This document shows positions 29,235 through 38,796 of a stretch of 49,182 nt of DNA, in pieces. Each line of letters begins with the position of its first letter. Positions within the stretch are counted from its first letter, which is position 1. Made by a program: the position numbers and the translations under genes. The DNA is from Azonexus sp. (GTDB taxonomy: Bacteria > Pseudomonadota > Gammaproteobacteria > Burkholderiales > Rhodocyclaceae), in NCBI GenBank assembly GCA_031260295.1, contig JAIRKE010000046.1:1-49182 (forward strand), in the 5' to 3' direction. Below the pieces are notes generated by a model, which saw nothing but the letters and a program-made list of their open reading frames with translations, did not search any database and was not told the DNA's origin.

Positions 29235-30099
29235 GGTTTGCTCCCGCCCCTGCTTCTACCTTATGGCGTTCCAGTTCCTTGCCGACCTTGGGAATCTCAG
29301 CCAGCACTTTTTCCAGCAGCGCGTCGGTCGCAGCCTGCGGCGCCGCCGGATCGAAGGCAATCTGCTGCGCCTTCTCGGCTCGCGGCGTCGGTCCGAAGAC
29401 GCGGCTGACGACGGTCGGGCTGCCCTTCAGGCCGACCTTCTTGAGGTCCTCGATGCCCGCCGACTCGCGGTCCCAGGTGCGGATTTCGGCACGCGCCGCA
29501 CGGAACATGTCGGGCGCCGAGCCGAAGCGGATCTCGTTGGTCCCTTCGAGCATGGTGATCAGCGCCGGCAAGCGCGTTTCGAGCAACTGGACGCCACCCT
29601 CGGCCCGTCGCTCGACCTGGATCTTCCCGGCCTCCCGGTTGACGGCGACGATCTTCGAGACATAGGTCAAGAGTTCCAGATTGAGACGCTTGGCAATGCC
29701 CGGCCCGACCTGGGCGGTATCGCCGTCGATGGTTTGCTTGCCGGTAAATACCAGGTCGACCGGCTGCTCCTTGCCGAGCGTGGCGATGGCCGAGGCCAGT
29801 ACGTAGGAAGTCGCCAGCGTGTCGGCTCCGGAGAAAATCTTGTCGGTGATCAGTACCGCCTCGTCACAGCCGTAGGCCAGCGCCTTGCGCAGCGCCACGG
29901 CGGCCGGCGGCGGCCCCATGGTGATGACCGTGACCTTGCCGCCGTGCGTGTCGCGGATTTGCAGAGCCGCCTCGATGGCGAACAGGTCGTAGGGATTGAT
30001 GACGGCGGGCACGCCCTGCCGCATGATGGTGTTGGTCACCGGGTGCACCCGGATATGGGTGCTGTCGGGAACCTGCTTGATGCAGACGACGATGTTCAT
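29227..30099 (-). CDS. fixA: Electron transfer flavoprotein beta subunit FixA
   Basis: 290 residues. The start [13 protein letters not shown] is typical; the ETF-beta signature lies in the C-terminal half ([20 protein letters not shown], beginning the loop that contacts FixB). FixAB in diazotrophs oxidises NADH and bifurcates electrons to quinone and to the nitrogenase reductant. It is first in fixABCX. The 53-base gap to the kdpE-like stop holds no clear terminator, and no obvious sigma54 -24/-12 site was seen. Confidence 0.95.
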   Translation of the reverse strand: MNIVVCIKQVPDSTHIRVHPVTNTIMRQGVPAVINPYDLFAIEAALQIRDTHGGKVTVITMGPPPAAVALRKALAYGCDEAVLITDKIFSGADTLATSYVLASAIATLGKEQPVDLVFTGKQTIDGDTAQVGPGIAKRLNLELLTYVSKIVAVNREAGKIQVERRAEGGVQLLETRLPALITMLEGTNEIRFGSAPDMFRAARAEIRTWDRESAGIEDLKKVGLKGSPTVVSRVFGPTPRAEKAQQIAFDPAAPQAATDALLEKVLAEIPKVGKELERHKVEAGAGANHE

Positions 30100-30152
30100 G
30101 ATTTCAGTCAGGTTTGCGGTAATGAAAAAGGTTAAACGATTAGTGTGCAGCC

Positions 30153-30842
30153 TTAGGGTTCAAAACGGTAGCCGACGCCGATCTCGGTCAGGATGTGCCG
30201 GGGCTGCGCCGGATCGGCCTCGATCTTCTGGCGCAGGTGGCCGACGTAGACGCGCAGGTATTGGTGGTTCTCGACCGCCTGGCCGCCCCAGACCTGGCCC
30301 AGCAGGTGGCGATGGGTCAGCACCCGGCTCGGGTTGGCGGCGAGGAAAACCAGCAAGCGGTATTCGATCTGGGTCAGGTGCAGCGCCTCGCCATTACGGC
30401 TGACGGCACGACTGACGCAATCGATGGCGAACTCGCCGAAATGGATCAATGGATCGGGCAAGGGCGTGCCGGGCAGGCGGCGGCGCAACAGGGCGCGCAC
30501 CCGGGCCAGCAGTTCGCCGACGCCGAAGGGCTTGCTCAAGTAGTCGTCGGCCCCAGCGTCAAGGGCGTCGATCTTGCTGGTTTCCTGTGTGCGCGCCGAC
30601 AGGATCAGGATCGGGGTATTCGACCAGGCGCGGTAGTCACGGATGAAATCGACGCCGTCACGGTCGGGCAGGCCAAGATCGAGGATGACCAGATCCGGCC
30701 GCCGCCCGGCGGCCTGGACGGCGGCATGGCCGGCAGTGCCGGCCTCGCAGACCTGGAAGCCCTCGCCTTCGAGCGCGGCGACGACGGCCTCGCGAATCTG
30801 CCGCTCGTCCTCGACGACCAGGATAGTTTCCGGCGCGCTCAT
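30153..30842 (-). CDS. OmpR/KdpE-family response regulator
   Basis: 229 residues. Receiver domain 1-120 with the phospho-acceptor Asp55 (LVILDLGLPDRDG), Thr/Ser switch (ILILSAR) and Lys (LSKPFG). C-terminal winged helix (about 130-225) with HLTQIEYRLLVFLAANPSRV and a DNA-binding end LRVYVGHLRQKIE. Sequence is KdpE-like. Its start overlaps the kinase stop (ATGA). No kdpFABC genes are in this window, so the target may be another operon; fixABCX follows directly on the same strand. Confidence 0.9.
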   Translation of the reverse strand: MSAPETILVVEDERQIREAVVAALEGEGFQVCEAGTAGHAAVQAAGRRPDLVILDLGLPDRDGVDFIRDYRAWSNTPILILSARTQETSKIDALDAGADDYLSKPFGVGELLARVRALLRRRLPGTPLPDPLIHFGEFAIDCVSRAVSRNGEALHLTQIEYRLLVFLAANPSRVLTHRHLLGQVWGGQAVENHQYLRVYVGHLRQKIEADPAQPRHILTEIGVGYRFEP

Positions 30843-32332
30843 GACGCTGCCTCGGCGGTGTCGAAACAGGGTGGCGTGCCGAGCGGCAGCACGATGCGGA
30901 AACAGGAGCCGCCACCGCTACGGTTGTGTGCCGACAGGCTGCCGCCGTGAGCGACGATGATGGTCTTGGCGATGGACAGGCCGAGACCGATGCCGGGCAG
31001 GTTGGATTCAGCCTTGCCGCGTTGGAAGCGGTCGAAAATCCTGTCCATGGTTTCCGGCGCCAGGCCCGGCCCGGCGTCGCAGACCTCGATTTCCATCGTC
31101 TCGCCGACGCGGCCGGCATGCATTTCGATCGGCGTATTGGCCGGCGCGTACTTGACGGCGTTCTCGATCAGGTTCCACAGCACGCGCTCGACCAGTACCG
31201 CGTCGATATTCACCGGCGGCAGATCGGACGACAGGTCGACAGTGATTTCGCGCTCCTTCCACTGCGCCTTGACCAGTTGCAGCGTGGCGCCAACGACCTC
31301 GTCGATCGGCTGCCAAGCGGTGTTGAGTTCCAGCTTGCCGGCGCTCAGCTTGGCCATGTCGAGCAGCTTGGTCATCTGCTGGCTGATCGATAGCGCCCGG
31401 TCGCGGATGCCTTCCAGCATGTGCCGCTGCCGTTCCGGGGAAATCTTGCCGAGGCTAACCGTTTCGGCCATGCCGACCAGCGCCGTCAGGGGCGTGCGCA
31501 GATCGTGCGAGAGCGCCGCCAGAATCGAGCTGCGCAGGCTTTCCGAAGCATTCTGCAACTCGCTACGACGGGCGTGCTCGGCATAGTGCGCCCGCTCCAG
31601 GGCAACGGCGACGACCGAGGCCGCCGTTTCGATGAACTGCACCGCGTCCTGACTACCCAGCCGGCGCGAACCGACCTCAAAGCTAAACACACCGGAAACA
31701 CCCATCGGCGTTGCCAGCGGCACTAGCGCATGAAAGCGGTCGTTGCCGGCAGGACGGGAAATGATTTCGCGACGCTCGGCGCACTCGCGCACCTGTTTCG
31801 AGATATCTGCCTGCTCGTCCTGATAGTCTTCCGGGAGATAGATGTCGATGTTGCTGGCATCGAGCAGGCGGCTGTAGAAATCGCGAGCCGCGGCGATCAC
31901 CGCTTGCCGGTCCGGCGCGCCGGCCAGCCCCTGCCCCAGGTCGTACAGCATCGCGTGCTCGCGCGAGCGTTGCACGGCATAGTCGGCCGTCCGCTTCATA
32001 CGTGCGGTCATGTGGCCGACCAACAGCGCCACCGACAACATCAGCAAGGCCGTGACCAAGTTGGCCGGCTCGGTGATGGCCAGCGAAAAATGCGGCGGCA
32101 CGAACACATGAGCGAAGCACAGCGAAGCGATCAGCGACGCCAGCGCGGCGGCGCCAGGGCCGAAGCGGATAGCGACGACGACGACGCCGAGCACGTAAAG
32201 CAGCGCCGCGTTGGAGAGGTCGAGCGTCAGATAGAACGGACTGAGCACCACTGTCTCCAGCAACGGGGCGACAAGCGCCCAAAAATAGCCGATGAGGAGC
32301 GGACGGAGGGCTGTGTTGGCGGGAAATTTCAT
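30839..32332 (-). CDS. KdpD-like sensor histidine kinase lacking the N-terminal KdpD/Usp domains
   Basis: 497 residues, against about 890 for full KdpD. The protein starts directly in the four-helix DUF4118 membrane domain (about 10-110, LIGYFWALVAPLLETVV), continues with a GAF-like region (about 120-245) and the kinase: phospho-acceptor His276 in AALSHDLRTPLTALVGM, N-box NLIENAVKYAPANTP and G-box DAGPGLAPETMDRIFDRF and IGLGLSIAKTI. The Walker-containing KdpD domain and Usp domain that in KdpD respond to K+ and ligands are absent. ATG 32332 is the natural start; the sequence upstream does not continue the protein. Confidence 0.9.
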   Translation of the reverse strand: MKFPANTALRPLLIGYFWALVAPLLETVVLSPFYLTLDLSNAALLYVLGVVVVAIRFGPGAAALASLIASLCFAHVFVPPHFSLAITEPANLVTALLMLSVALLVGHMTARMKRTADYAVQRSREHAMLYDLGQGLAGAPDRQAVIAAARDFYSRLLDASNIDIYLPEDYQDEQADISKQVRECAERREIISRPAGNDRFHALVPLATPMGVSGVFSFEVGSRRLGSQDAVQFIETAASVVAVALERAHYAEHARRSELQNASESLRSSILAALSHDLRTPLTALVGMAETVSLGKISPERQRHMLEGIRDRALSISQQMTKLLDMAKLSAGKLELNTAWQPIDEVVGATLQLVKAQWKEREITVDLSSDLPPVNIDAVLVERVLWNLIENAVKYAPANTPIEMHAGRVGETMEIEVCDAGPGLAPETMDRIFDRFQRGKAESNLPGIGLGLSIAKTIIVAHGGSLSAHNRSGGGSCFRIVLPLGTPPCFDTAEAAS

Positions 32333-32512
32333 TACCGCGCAATACTAGGGAGGCCAGTATAAAAATGCTATCAAAAACCGGAACATAGCCAAGGCACCCA
32401 CGGCAACCCGGCAGCAACGCCACGCTGATGACGCCGGGCGACCGAAATTTGACCCTGACCGAGGCGGCCGCTCCCGGCAGGCGCTATGATGGACGGCGAG
32501 GAGAGATCAACG

Positions 32513-34852
32513 ATGCCGGAAGCGAGCGTATCAACTTGCCAGATCCGCTATACCCCGGGCAGCCCACCGGTTCTTTGCGCCGTGGATGGCAGCCTGGAAC
32601 TGCTCGGCTACCCGCCGGCCGACTTGATCGCCGATCCCGGCCTGTTGCCGCGCCTGGTCCATGCCGACGATGCCGATCTGGCAGCCACCCTGTTCGCCGA
32701 TGGCGCTCTACCGTCCGTATTCAACATCCGCCTGCGCCACGCCGACGGTCGCATCCGCTGCTACCTGGGTGAAATGGTCGACAACCACGACCGCAGCGGT
32801 CCGTCGCGTGAAATCCGCTTGCAGGATGCCCGCCATCTTGCGGTGGGTGGCGAACTCAACGCGCAGTCGGCTGATTTGAAGGGAATGCTGGAAGTCACCA
32901 GCGATTTCATCTATTTCAAGAACCGCAATCACGTCTACACCGTCCTCAGCCAGACCATGGCCGGGTTGATCTCGCCAACGACGCATTGGAGCGAACTGGT
33001 CGGCCGGACCGATTACGACCTCTTCCCGGAAAGCTACGCCGACATCTATTACCAGCAAGACCAGCAAATTTTCGCTGGACAGTCGGTCGTCCAGGTCAAG
33101 CAGATTTTCCGCAGAGCGAATGGCGAGATCGGCTGGGCCGACAATCGTATGCATCCGATCCGCAACGAACGGGGCGAAATCGTCGGTCTGTGCGGCATCG
33201 CCCGCGACATCACCGATCAGATCGACACCGAACAGGCCTTGCGCGTCAGCGAGGAACGCCTGCGCCTGGCGCTCGACGTGGCCAACCAGGCCTGGTTCGA
33301 CCTCGAACTGGCGACCGGCAACATCCGCGCCGCCGAGCAATATCAGCGGCTAATGGGTTTCGAGGCGATCAACAGTTTGCACAACGGACTCCAGGACTGG
33401 ATCCGTCACCTCCACCCGGAAGACCGTCCGGCGATGATCGCCTCCTTCCACCAGTGCGTCGCCACCGGCGGTCCGGAGACCATCGAATACCGGCGCCGGA
33501 CGGCCACCGGCGAATGGAAGTGGATTCGCACCATCGCCAAGATTGTGGCTTGGGACGAGCAGAGGAAGGCAACGCGGATGGTCGGCGTCCATACCGACAT
33601 CAGCCAACTCAAGCAAAGCGAGCAGCACTTGGCCGAACATCGCCAACAACTCGAAGCCCAGGTCGCCGAACGGACCGCCGAGCTGCGCCACGCCAAAGAG
33701 GCCGCCGAGGCGGCCAACGTTGCCAAGAGCAGCTTCCTCGCCAATATGTCGCACGAGATCCGTACCCCGCTCAATGCCATCACCGGCATGGCCTACCTGA
33801 TGCGCCAGGAAAGTCTGTCACCACGGCAAATGGAACGACTCGACAAGCTGGAAAGCGCCGGTCACCATCTGCTCGAAATCATCAATGCGATCCTCGACCT
33901 CTCCAAAATCGAGGCCGGAAAATTCACGCTCGAACATGTGCCGGTCTACCCCGAGAGTTTGTGCGCCAACGTCGTCTCGATGCTCTACGAACGGGCGCAG
34001 GATAGACAGCTCCGGCTGATCACCGAGATCGGCCCAATGGCTAGGTCGCTACTCGGCGATCCGACGCAACTACAGCAAGCGCTGCTCAACTATGCCGTCA
34101 ATGCAATCAAGTTCAGCGAAAACGGCACCATCGCGCTGCGCGTGCACCAGTTGGAGGAAGACGAGGCCAGCGCCCTGCTCCACTTCGAAGTCGCCGACTG
34201 CGGCATCGGCATTGCGCCGGATGTGCTGCCGCGGCTGTTCACCACCTTCGAGCAGGCGGACAACTCGACCACCCGCCAGTATGGCGGCACCGGCCTCGGG
34301 CTGGCCATCACCCGCCGCATCGCTGGCCTGATGGGTGGCGATGCCGGCGCCAACAGCACGCCGGGCCAGGGCAGCGTATTCTGGTTTACCGCCCGCCTGG
34401 ACAAGGGCAGCAGCCAGGAACATCTCGCCGCCACGGCCGGTTCGGCCGAGGCGCAATTGCTGGCCGACTACGGCGGACGCCGCGTCCTGCTCGTCGAGGA
34501 CGAACCGATCAACCGCGAAATCGCCCTGATCATGCTCGAAGACGCCGGCCTCAGCACCGACATCGCCGAGGACGGCGAAATCGCCGTCCAACTCGCCAGC
34601 GAACAGGACTACGACCTGATCATCATGGACGTGCAAATGCCGCGCCTGGACGGGCTTGAAGCGACGCGGCGCATCCGCCGCCTGGCCGGGCGGGAACGCA
34701 CGCCGATCGTAGCCATGACCGCCAACGCCTTCGCCGAGGACCGGGAACGCTGCTTGGCCGCCGGCATGAACGATTTCATCGCCAAGCCCTTCCAACCGGA
34801 AAATCTCTACGCCACGCTGCTCTACTGGCTACAGCGCGGCGCCGCCGGCTGA
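32513..34852 (+). CDS. PAS-domain hybrid sensor histidine kinase with receiver
   Basis: 779 residues; ATG 32513 follows GAGGAGA. In order: an N-terminal PAS-like region (1-105), PAS/PAC domains with [13 protein letters not shown] and [14 protein letters not shown], a further PAS with [14 protein letters not shown] (to about 370), a coiled-coil linker with [20 protein letters not shown], kinase with phospho-acceptor His414 ([13 protein letters not shown]), G-box regions and a C-terminal receiver with Asp706 ([12 protein letters not shown]). No membrane segment or HPt domain is present, so signal and phosphotransfer partner are unknown. It is divergent from the KdpD-like kinase. Confidence 0.9.
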   Translation: MPEASVSTCQIRYTPGSPPVLCAVDGSLELLGYPPADLIADPGLLPRLVHADDADLAATLFADGALPSVFNIRLRHADGRIRCYLGEMVDNHDRSGPSREIRLQDARHLAVGGELNAQSADLKGMLEVTSDFIYFKNRNHVYTVLSQTMAGLISPTTHWSELVGRTDYDLFPESYADIYYQQDQQIFAGQSVVQVKQIFRRANGEIGWADNRMHPIRNERGEIVGLCGIARDITDQIDTEQALRVSEERLRLALDVANQAWFDLELATGNIRAAEQYQRLMGFEAINSLHNGLQDWIRHLHPEDRPAMIASFHQCVATGGPETIEYRRRTATGEWKWIRTIAKIVAWDEQRKATRMVGVHTDISQLKQSEQHLAEHRQQLEAQVAERTAELRHAKEAAEAANVAKSSFLANMSHEIRTPLNAITGMAYLMRQESLSPRQMERLDKLESAGHHLLEIINAILDLSKIEAGKFTLEHVPVYPESLCANVVSMLYERAQDRQLRLITEIGPMARSLLGDPTQLQQALLNYAVNAIKFSENGTIALRVHQLEEDEASALLHFEVADCGIGIAPDVLPRLFTTFEQADNSTTRQYGGTGLGLAITRRIAGLMGGDAGANSTPGQGSVFWFTARLDKGSSQEHLAATAGSAEAQLLADYGGRRVLLVEDEPINREIALIMLEDAGLSTDIAEDGEIAVQLASEQDYDLIIMDVQMPRLDGLEATRRIRRLAGRERTPIVAMTANAFAEDRERCLAAGMNDFIAKPFQPENLYATLLYWLQRGAAG

Positions 34853-34856
34853 GGCT

Positions 34857-35076
34857 TAGAGCGGTTTTGATTCATATGTTTACAGCCTTCCCGCAAAGCC
34901 GGTCAGCCGCAGTTTCCTCGTCATTCCCGCACGCTCTTGGCGGGAATCCAGTGGCTCACCGCCCCGCAAAGCGGGACATGACCACGGCTGGAAAAAGCAA
35001 AGACGCTGGATTCCCGCTAGAAACATGCAGGAATGACAAAATTGGAACTGTCAGTACATGAACGAAAACCGCTCTA
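34857..35076. repeat. 220-base MITE-like element with TAGAGC terminal inverted repeats
   Basis: The left end TAGAGCGGTTTTGATTCA (34857 onward) and the inverted right end (ending AAAACCGCTCTA at 35076) match at about 22 of 28 positions. Inside is a second inverted pair: GTCATTCCCGC...GGGAATCCAG and CTGGATTCCCGC...GGAATGAC. The element starts five bases after the hybrid-kinase stop and ends exactly with the stop codon of the DUF2189-type gene. No ORF is inside. Confidence 0.65.
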
Positions 35077-35805
35077 GTCGGCCGGCAACACCCGCCGATA
35101 CAGCGCCCGGCCGGCATAGGCCAGCCACGGTAGCGTCAGCGGCAGCAGGGGTAACAGCAGGCAACTGCCGATGATGATCGCCGCCAGCAGCAGCGCCCAC
35201 AGCATGGCCGGTGCGAAATTGGCGAACACGATGCGGACGCTCGCCGCTACCGCCCCGACCAAGCCGCTGCGCCGCTCGCACAGCAGCGGTACGGCGAAAG
35301 CCGAAACGGTATACAGCATGAAGGCAATGCATAGGCCGGAAAGGCCGCCCCACAGCAGGAAGCGGACGACACCTCGGGAATCGGCCGGCACTTCGCAAAG
35401 CCACACCGGCGTGCTGCCGACCATGTAGCTGTAGAGAATGGCGGCATCAGTGATGAAAATCATGAACAGCAGCGCACAAACCAGGGCTAGCACCCACAGC
35501 GCCGGCGCGGCACGGCGAAATCCGGCGAATACCGCCGTCACGCCGACCGGCCCGCCGGCCTCGTGCGCCGCCGCGATACCGTAGAAGCCAGCAAGAAAAA
35601 CCGGGCCGAGCAGCATGAAGGCGCCGGCGGCGGCGATCACGAACGGCGTCAGGCCGGCGACCAGAAGGCCGCCGAGAATCAGCACGCCAACCACAGTGAA
35701 CACCAGGGCATAGGCGACTGATGGGTACCGGGTCGCGGCAGCGAGTTGCCAGCCCTCGCACAACGCGGCGCGTAGCGTGGCGAAGGAAAACGGCTGGAAT
35801 TTCAT
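35074..35805 (-). CDS. DUF2189-like membrane protein
   Basis: 243 residues from ATG 35805. About six hydrophobic helices, with FATLRAALCEGWQLAAATRY, AYALVFTVVGVLILGGLL and FMLLGPVFLAGFYGIAAAHE, as in DUF2189 family proteins of Proteobacteria. The function is unknown. The TAG stop is the first codon of the TAGAGC repeat, so the native end may have been shifted. A GC-rich gap separates it from the next minus-strand gene. Confidence 0.65.
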   Translation of the reverse strand: MKFQPFSFATLRAALCEGWQLAAATRYPSVAYALVFTVVGVLILGGLLVAGLTPFVIAAAGAFMLLGPVFLAGFYGIAAAHEAGGPVGVTAVFAGFRRAAPALWVLALVCALLFMIFITDAAILYSYMVGSTPVWLCEVPADSRGVVRFLLWGGLSGLCIAFMLYTVSAFAVPLLCERRSGLVGAVAASVRIVFANFAPAMLWALLLAAIIIGSCLLLPLLPLTLPWLAYAGRALYRRVLPAD

Positions 35806-35874
35806 GGCGGCGGACGGTATCGGGCAAGGAGGTCTGAGCCTAGCCGAGCACGTGCGCCGCAACCGCGATGCAGA

Positions 35875-36246
35875 TCAAGAATCGAGCGCCCGCTCGCACT
35901 CGACCATGATCGCCGCACCGACCTCCGACGAGTAATTGACCGACAGCGACTCGCTCAGCTCATGCGCCGTATGCAACCCGGCCTCACGCGACAAGCCGGC
36001 GGCAATGCCTCGTGCCAGCCCGTCGCTGACCTCGGACAAGTGCTGGCGTTCGGGCAGTGCCAGTGAGCGCTGCGAGCGGGCCAGCCATTCGGCGCACAGA
36101 GCAGCCCCCTGCGCCACCGTCGGCCACTGGCCATGCTCGTAATAGATGCCCAGGCGCTCGGCCACCAGCGCGTAGACCAGCGCCACTCGGGTGCCCTTGT
36201 CGCCGGCCGGTAGATGTTCGGTTTTCTTCAGAATCATGCCGGCCAT
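35875..36246 (-). CDS. Conserved-looking protein of unknown function
   Basis: 123 residues from ATG 36246; an ATG at 36237 is as good, and neither has a strong ribosome site. It is mostly helical and soluble, with AERLGIYYEHGQWPTVAQGA and SQRSLALPERQHLSEVSDGL. Codon use is that of the surrounding genes, which supports coding. I do not recognise a family. Confidence 0.5.
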   Translation of the reverse strand: MAGMILKKTEHLPAGDKGTRVALVYALVAERLGIYYEHGQWPTVAQGAALCAEWLARSQRSLALPERQHLSEVSDGLARGIAAGLSREAGLHTAHELSESLSVNYSSEVGAAIMVECERALDS

Positions 36247-36298
36247 GATGGCACTATTAACCCGGCAATCAAATTTCCATATTTTTTCCTACGTCGTT

Positions 36299-36377
36299 GG
36301 CCCCCACCCTAGCCTTCCCCGTCCCAATGGGGGACGGGAGAAGGAAAAATGTAAGCACTTGAGCGGAAACCGCTCTA
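36299..36377. repeat. GC hairpin plus TAGAGC repeat at the end of the AraC-type gene
   Basis: A hairpin CTTCCCCGTCCC...GGGACGGGAGAAG (36314-36343) is followed by a TAGAGC unit on the minus strand (36377-36350, start TAGAGCGGTTTCCGCTCA). The unit also contains GAGCGG-AAA-CCGCTC. The layout, hairpin then TAGAGC unit, repeats that at 11939-12016. Confidence 0.55.
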
Positions 36378-37316
36378 GCGAAAATGGCGTTTGACCGCCG
36401 ACGGCGGAATCCCCTTGAGACGGATGAAGGCACGCCGCATTCGTTCCACGTCCGTGAAGCCACATTCGCGCGCCACAAGCTGTACCGAGCCATTGCCGCT
36501 TTCCAAAGCGGCGCTTGCCGCCTCCACCCTGAGTCGCTCGACGGCACGGGCTGGCGTCGTACCGATTTCGGCAGTGAAACAACGGGCAAAATGCCTCGGA
36601 CTCATGCAGGCCTGCTCGGCGAGATCGCCGACCGTCAGCGCTTTGTCCAGATTGCCGCGAATGTAATCGAGCAGGCTGGCAAAGCGCCCGTCTTGCATCC
36701 CCATTTCCAACAGCGCCGAATACTGCGATTGTCCGCCGGGACGGCGGTAATACACGACGAGCTGACGAGCAACCTGACGGGCGACCTTCTCGCCCAGATC
36801 ATCGGCAATCAAGGCCAGGGAAAGATCAATGCCGGCGCTGATTCCCGCCGATGTCCATAGTTTTTCGTCATTGACATGGATGCGGTCGGCATCAAGGTCC
36901 ACATCGGGAAAGCGGCGTCTGAAATCGGCGCTACGCCGCCAGTGCGTCGTCGCCTTCCTTCCACTCAGCAATCCAGCCGAGGCGAGCAGGTAGGCGCCGG
37001 AGCAGACGCTGGCCACGCGCCGCGCCTTTTGCCCGAGATCGCGGATGAAAGCCAGTATCTCCGTACAGGTCGTGGCTTCGATCACGCCTTCGCCGCCCGC
37101 GGCGATCACGGTATCGGCATCGAGTACCCGAGCAAAAGGCAGGGTCAGCAGCGTGACGCCGGATGAACTCGCCACCGCTCCGCCCGTCCGGCTGGTCAAA
37201 ACCAGCTCATACGCCCCTGGCTCGGCCCGGTTGGCCATCTCGAATGCAGCAATCGGGCCGGTCACATCCAGCAATTGAAAATCGGGAAAAACGACAAAAA
37301 CCAATTGGCGCGACAT
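36375..37316 (-). CDS. GlxA-family transcriptional regulator (DJ-1/PfpI plus AraC HTH)
   Basis: 313 residues. Residues 1-185 are a DJ-1/PfpI-like sensor with VFVVFPDFQLLDVTGPIAAF and the nucleophile-elbow-like Cys in ASVCSGAYLLASAGLL; residues about 215-313 are the AraC DNA-binding domain (VGDLAEQACMSPRHFARCF, then RECGFTDVERMRRAFIRLKG). This is the FtrA/GlxA architecture. It is divergent from an MFS transporter gene with an 86-base gap and probably controls it. The stop TAG is supplied by a TAGAGC repeat. Confidence 0.92.
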   Translation of the reverse strand: MSRQLVFVVFPDFQLLDVTGPIAAFEMANRAEPGAYELVLTSRTGGAVASSSGVTLLTLPFARVLDADTVIAAGGEGVIEATTCTEILAFIRDLGQKARRVASVCSGAYLLASAGLLSGRKATTHWRRSADFRRRFPDVDLDADRIHVNDEKLWTSAGISAGIDLSLALIADDLGEKVARQVARQLVVYYRRPGGQSQYSALLEMGMQDGRFASLLDYIRGNLDKALTVGDLAEQACMSPRHFARCFTAEIGTTPARAVERLRVEAASAALESGNGSVQLVARECGFTDVERMRRAFIRLKGIPPSAVKRHFR

Positions 37317-37331
37317 GGCAGAAAACGAGGG

Positions 37332-37343
37332 AATGATGTCATT
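37332..37343. promoter_or_regulatory. Small palindrome between the divergent regulator and transporter genes
   Basis: AATGATGTCATT: 5-base arms AATGA/TCATT two bases apart, in the 86-base shared promoter region. A candidate site for the GlxA-type regulator, on position alone. Confidence 0.3.
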
Positions 37344-37402
37344 TTGACTCTAACCGATCCACGTAAGCTGAGGCAATTCCACGAACCATCAAGGTTTGGC
37401 CC

Positions 37403-38599
37403 ATGAACCGCAACATCTTTCTGCTGGCCCTCTCCCAAGCGGCGATGATGACCACGATCAGCCTCGTGCTCTCATCATCCGCCTGGGTGGGCGCTCACCT
37501 CTCGTCGCCGAACTTCGCCACCCTGCCGCTGGCGAGCCAATATCTGGGGACTCTGGCGATGCTCTATCCGGCGGCCCGGCTCATGGAGCGCTACGGGCGG
37601 CGCTTCACGTTTTGCGGCGGCGCGCTGCTGGGCACCATCGGCCTGGCATGCGCCGCGCTCGGCGTGCGGCTTGGCAATTTCGCCCTGTTCGCGGCGGCCG
37701 GCTTTTTGATCGGCGGTTTCGGCGCGGTCGGGCAATACTATCGCTTCGCGGCAATCGATTCAGTGGCTGCCGAGAGAAAAAGCCTAGCCATCTCCTGGAC
37801 CCTGAGCGGCGGTCTTTTGGCCGCCGTGGCCGGGCCGACGCTCGCCCGGTGGACGAAGGACGCGCTCGATCCCCCCTTTTTCGCCAGCTTTCTCGCGCTG
37901 ACCGGAATCGCGCTGTTGGCCGCCGTGTTGGCGCTGGGCCTCAGCCTGCCGCCGATGGCAAGGGTGGAAAACGAACAAACGCAACGCTCCTGGTCTGAAA
38001 TCGCCCGTCATCCCAAACTACTCATGGCCATTCTGGGAAGCGTCGTTGGCTATGCCATGATGAACCTCCTGATGACCGCCACGCCACTGGCCATGATGTG
38101 CTCGCGTCTGGGCTTTGCCCAGACCGCCGAAGTCATTCAATGGCATGTGGTCGCCATGTTTGCCCCCTCATTTTTTGCCGGAGCACTCATTCAACGGTGT
38201 GGCATTTTGCTGGTCATGCTGTTGGGTTGCCTGTTGCATCTCGGGAGCATTGCGCTCACCCAGATGGGGAACGAACTGCTTCATTTCGAGGCGGCACTGA
38301 TTCTGCTCGGGATCGGCTGGAATTTTCTCTACATCGGCGCCACGGCCCTGCTGACCGAAAGCTGCCGCAAGGAGGAAGCCGCCCGCGTCCAGGCCCTGAA
38401 TGACACGCTGGTTTTCCTGGGCGTCACCGCCGCCACCCTGTTCTCCGGCGCCCTGGTCAATGCATTGGGCTGGCAAAGGCTCAATATCTACGCCGGCCTG
38501 CCGATCCTGGCTGTCATGACGGGGCTCATTCGGCTGATGAACCGGCCTCGGATTTCCGGCTTGCGGGCAATCAGGCGACCCCGGAATTCTCCACCGTGA
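37403..38599 (+). CDS. MFS transporter
   Basis: 398 residues, 11-12 predicted helices. The loop 2-3 signature is recognisable (MLYPAARLMERYGRRFTFCG), with GGFLIGGF-like helix 4 (FLIGGFGAVGQYYRFAA) and a symmetric second half beginning after residue 195 (EIARHPKLLMAILGS). Typical MFS length. The cargo is unknown; its divergent GlxA-type regulator suggests a metabolite or drug efflux role. Confidence 0.88.
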   Translation: MNRNIFLLALSQAAMMTTISLVLSSSAWVGAHLSSPNFATLPLASQYLGTLAMLYPAARLMERYGRRFTFCGGALLGTIGLACAALGVRLGNFALFAAAGFLIGGFGAVGQYYRFAAIDSVAAERKSLAISWTLSGGLLAAVAGPTLARWTKDALDPPFFASFLALTGIALLAAVLALGLSLPPMARVENEQTQRSWSEIARHPKLLMAILGSVVGYAMMNLLMTATPLAMMCSRLGFAQTAEVIQWHVVAMFAPSFFAGALIQRCGILLVMLLGCLLHLGSIALTQMGNELLHFEAALILLGIGWNFLYIGATALLTESCRKEEAARVQALNDTLVFLGVTAATLFSGALVNALGWQRLNIYAGLPILAVMTGLIRLMNRPRISGLRAIRRPRNSPP

Positions 38600-38796
38600 T
38601 GAAGCTCATAGAGACGCTGAGGCCGCCTGACATTGCCGTTGCGGATAGCCCTGCGAGCGGCGTCGGCGGCAAGCCTCTTTTTCGGAGAATCTGCTATCGT
38701 TCCAAGGCTGTATTTTCCTGATTGCCGCCGCAGCAAACCGCCCGTCACTCGTAAATGGCAGTCATTCCAGTCGCAATACCAGCAAGGGGAAAACTC

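Noticed and set aside
30100..30152. NifA/sigma54 promoter before fixA
   Set aside because: No TGGCAC-N5-TTGC-like -24/-12 element or TGT-N10-ACA activator site could be found in the gap.
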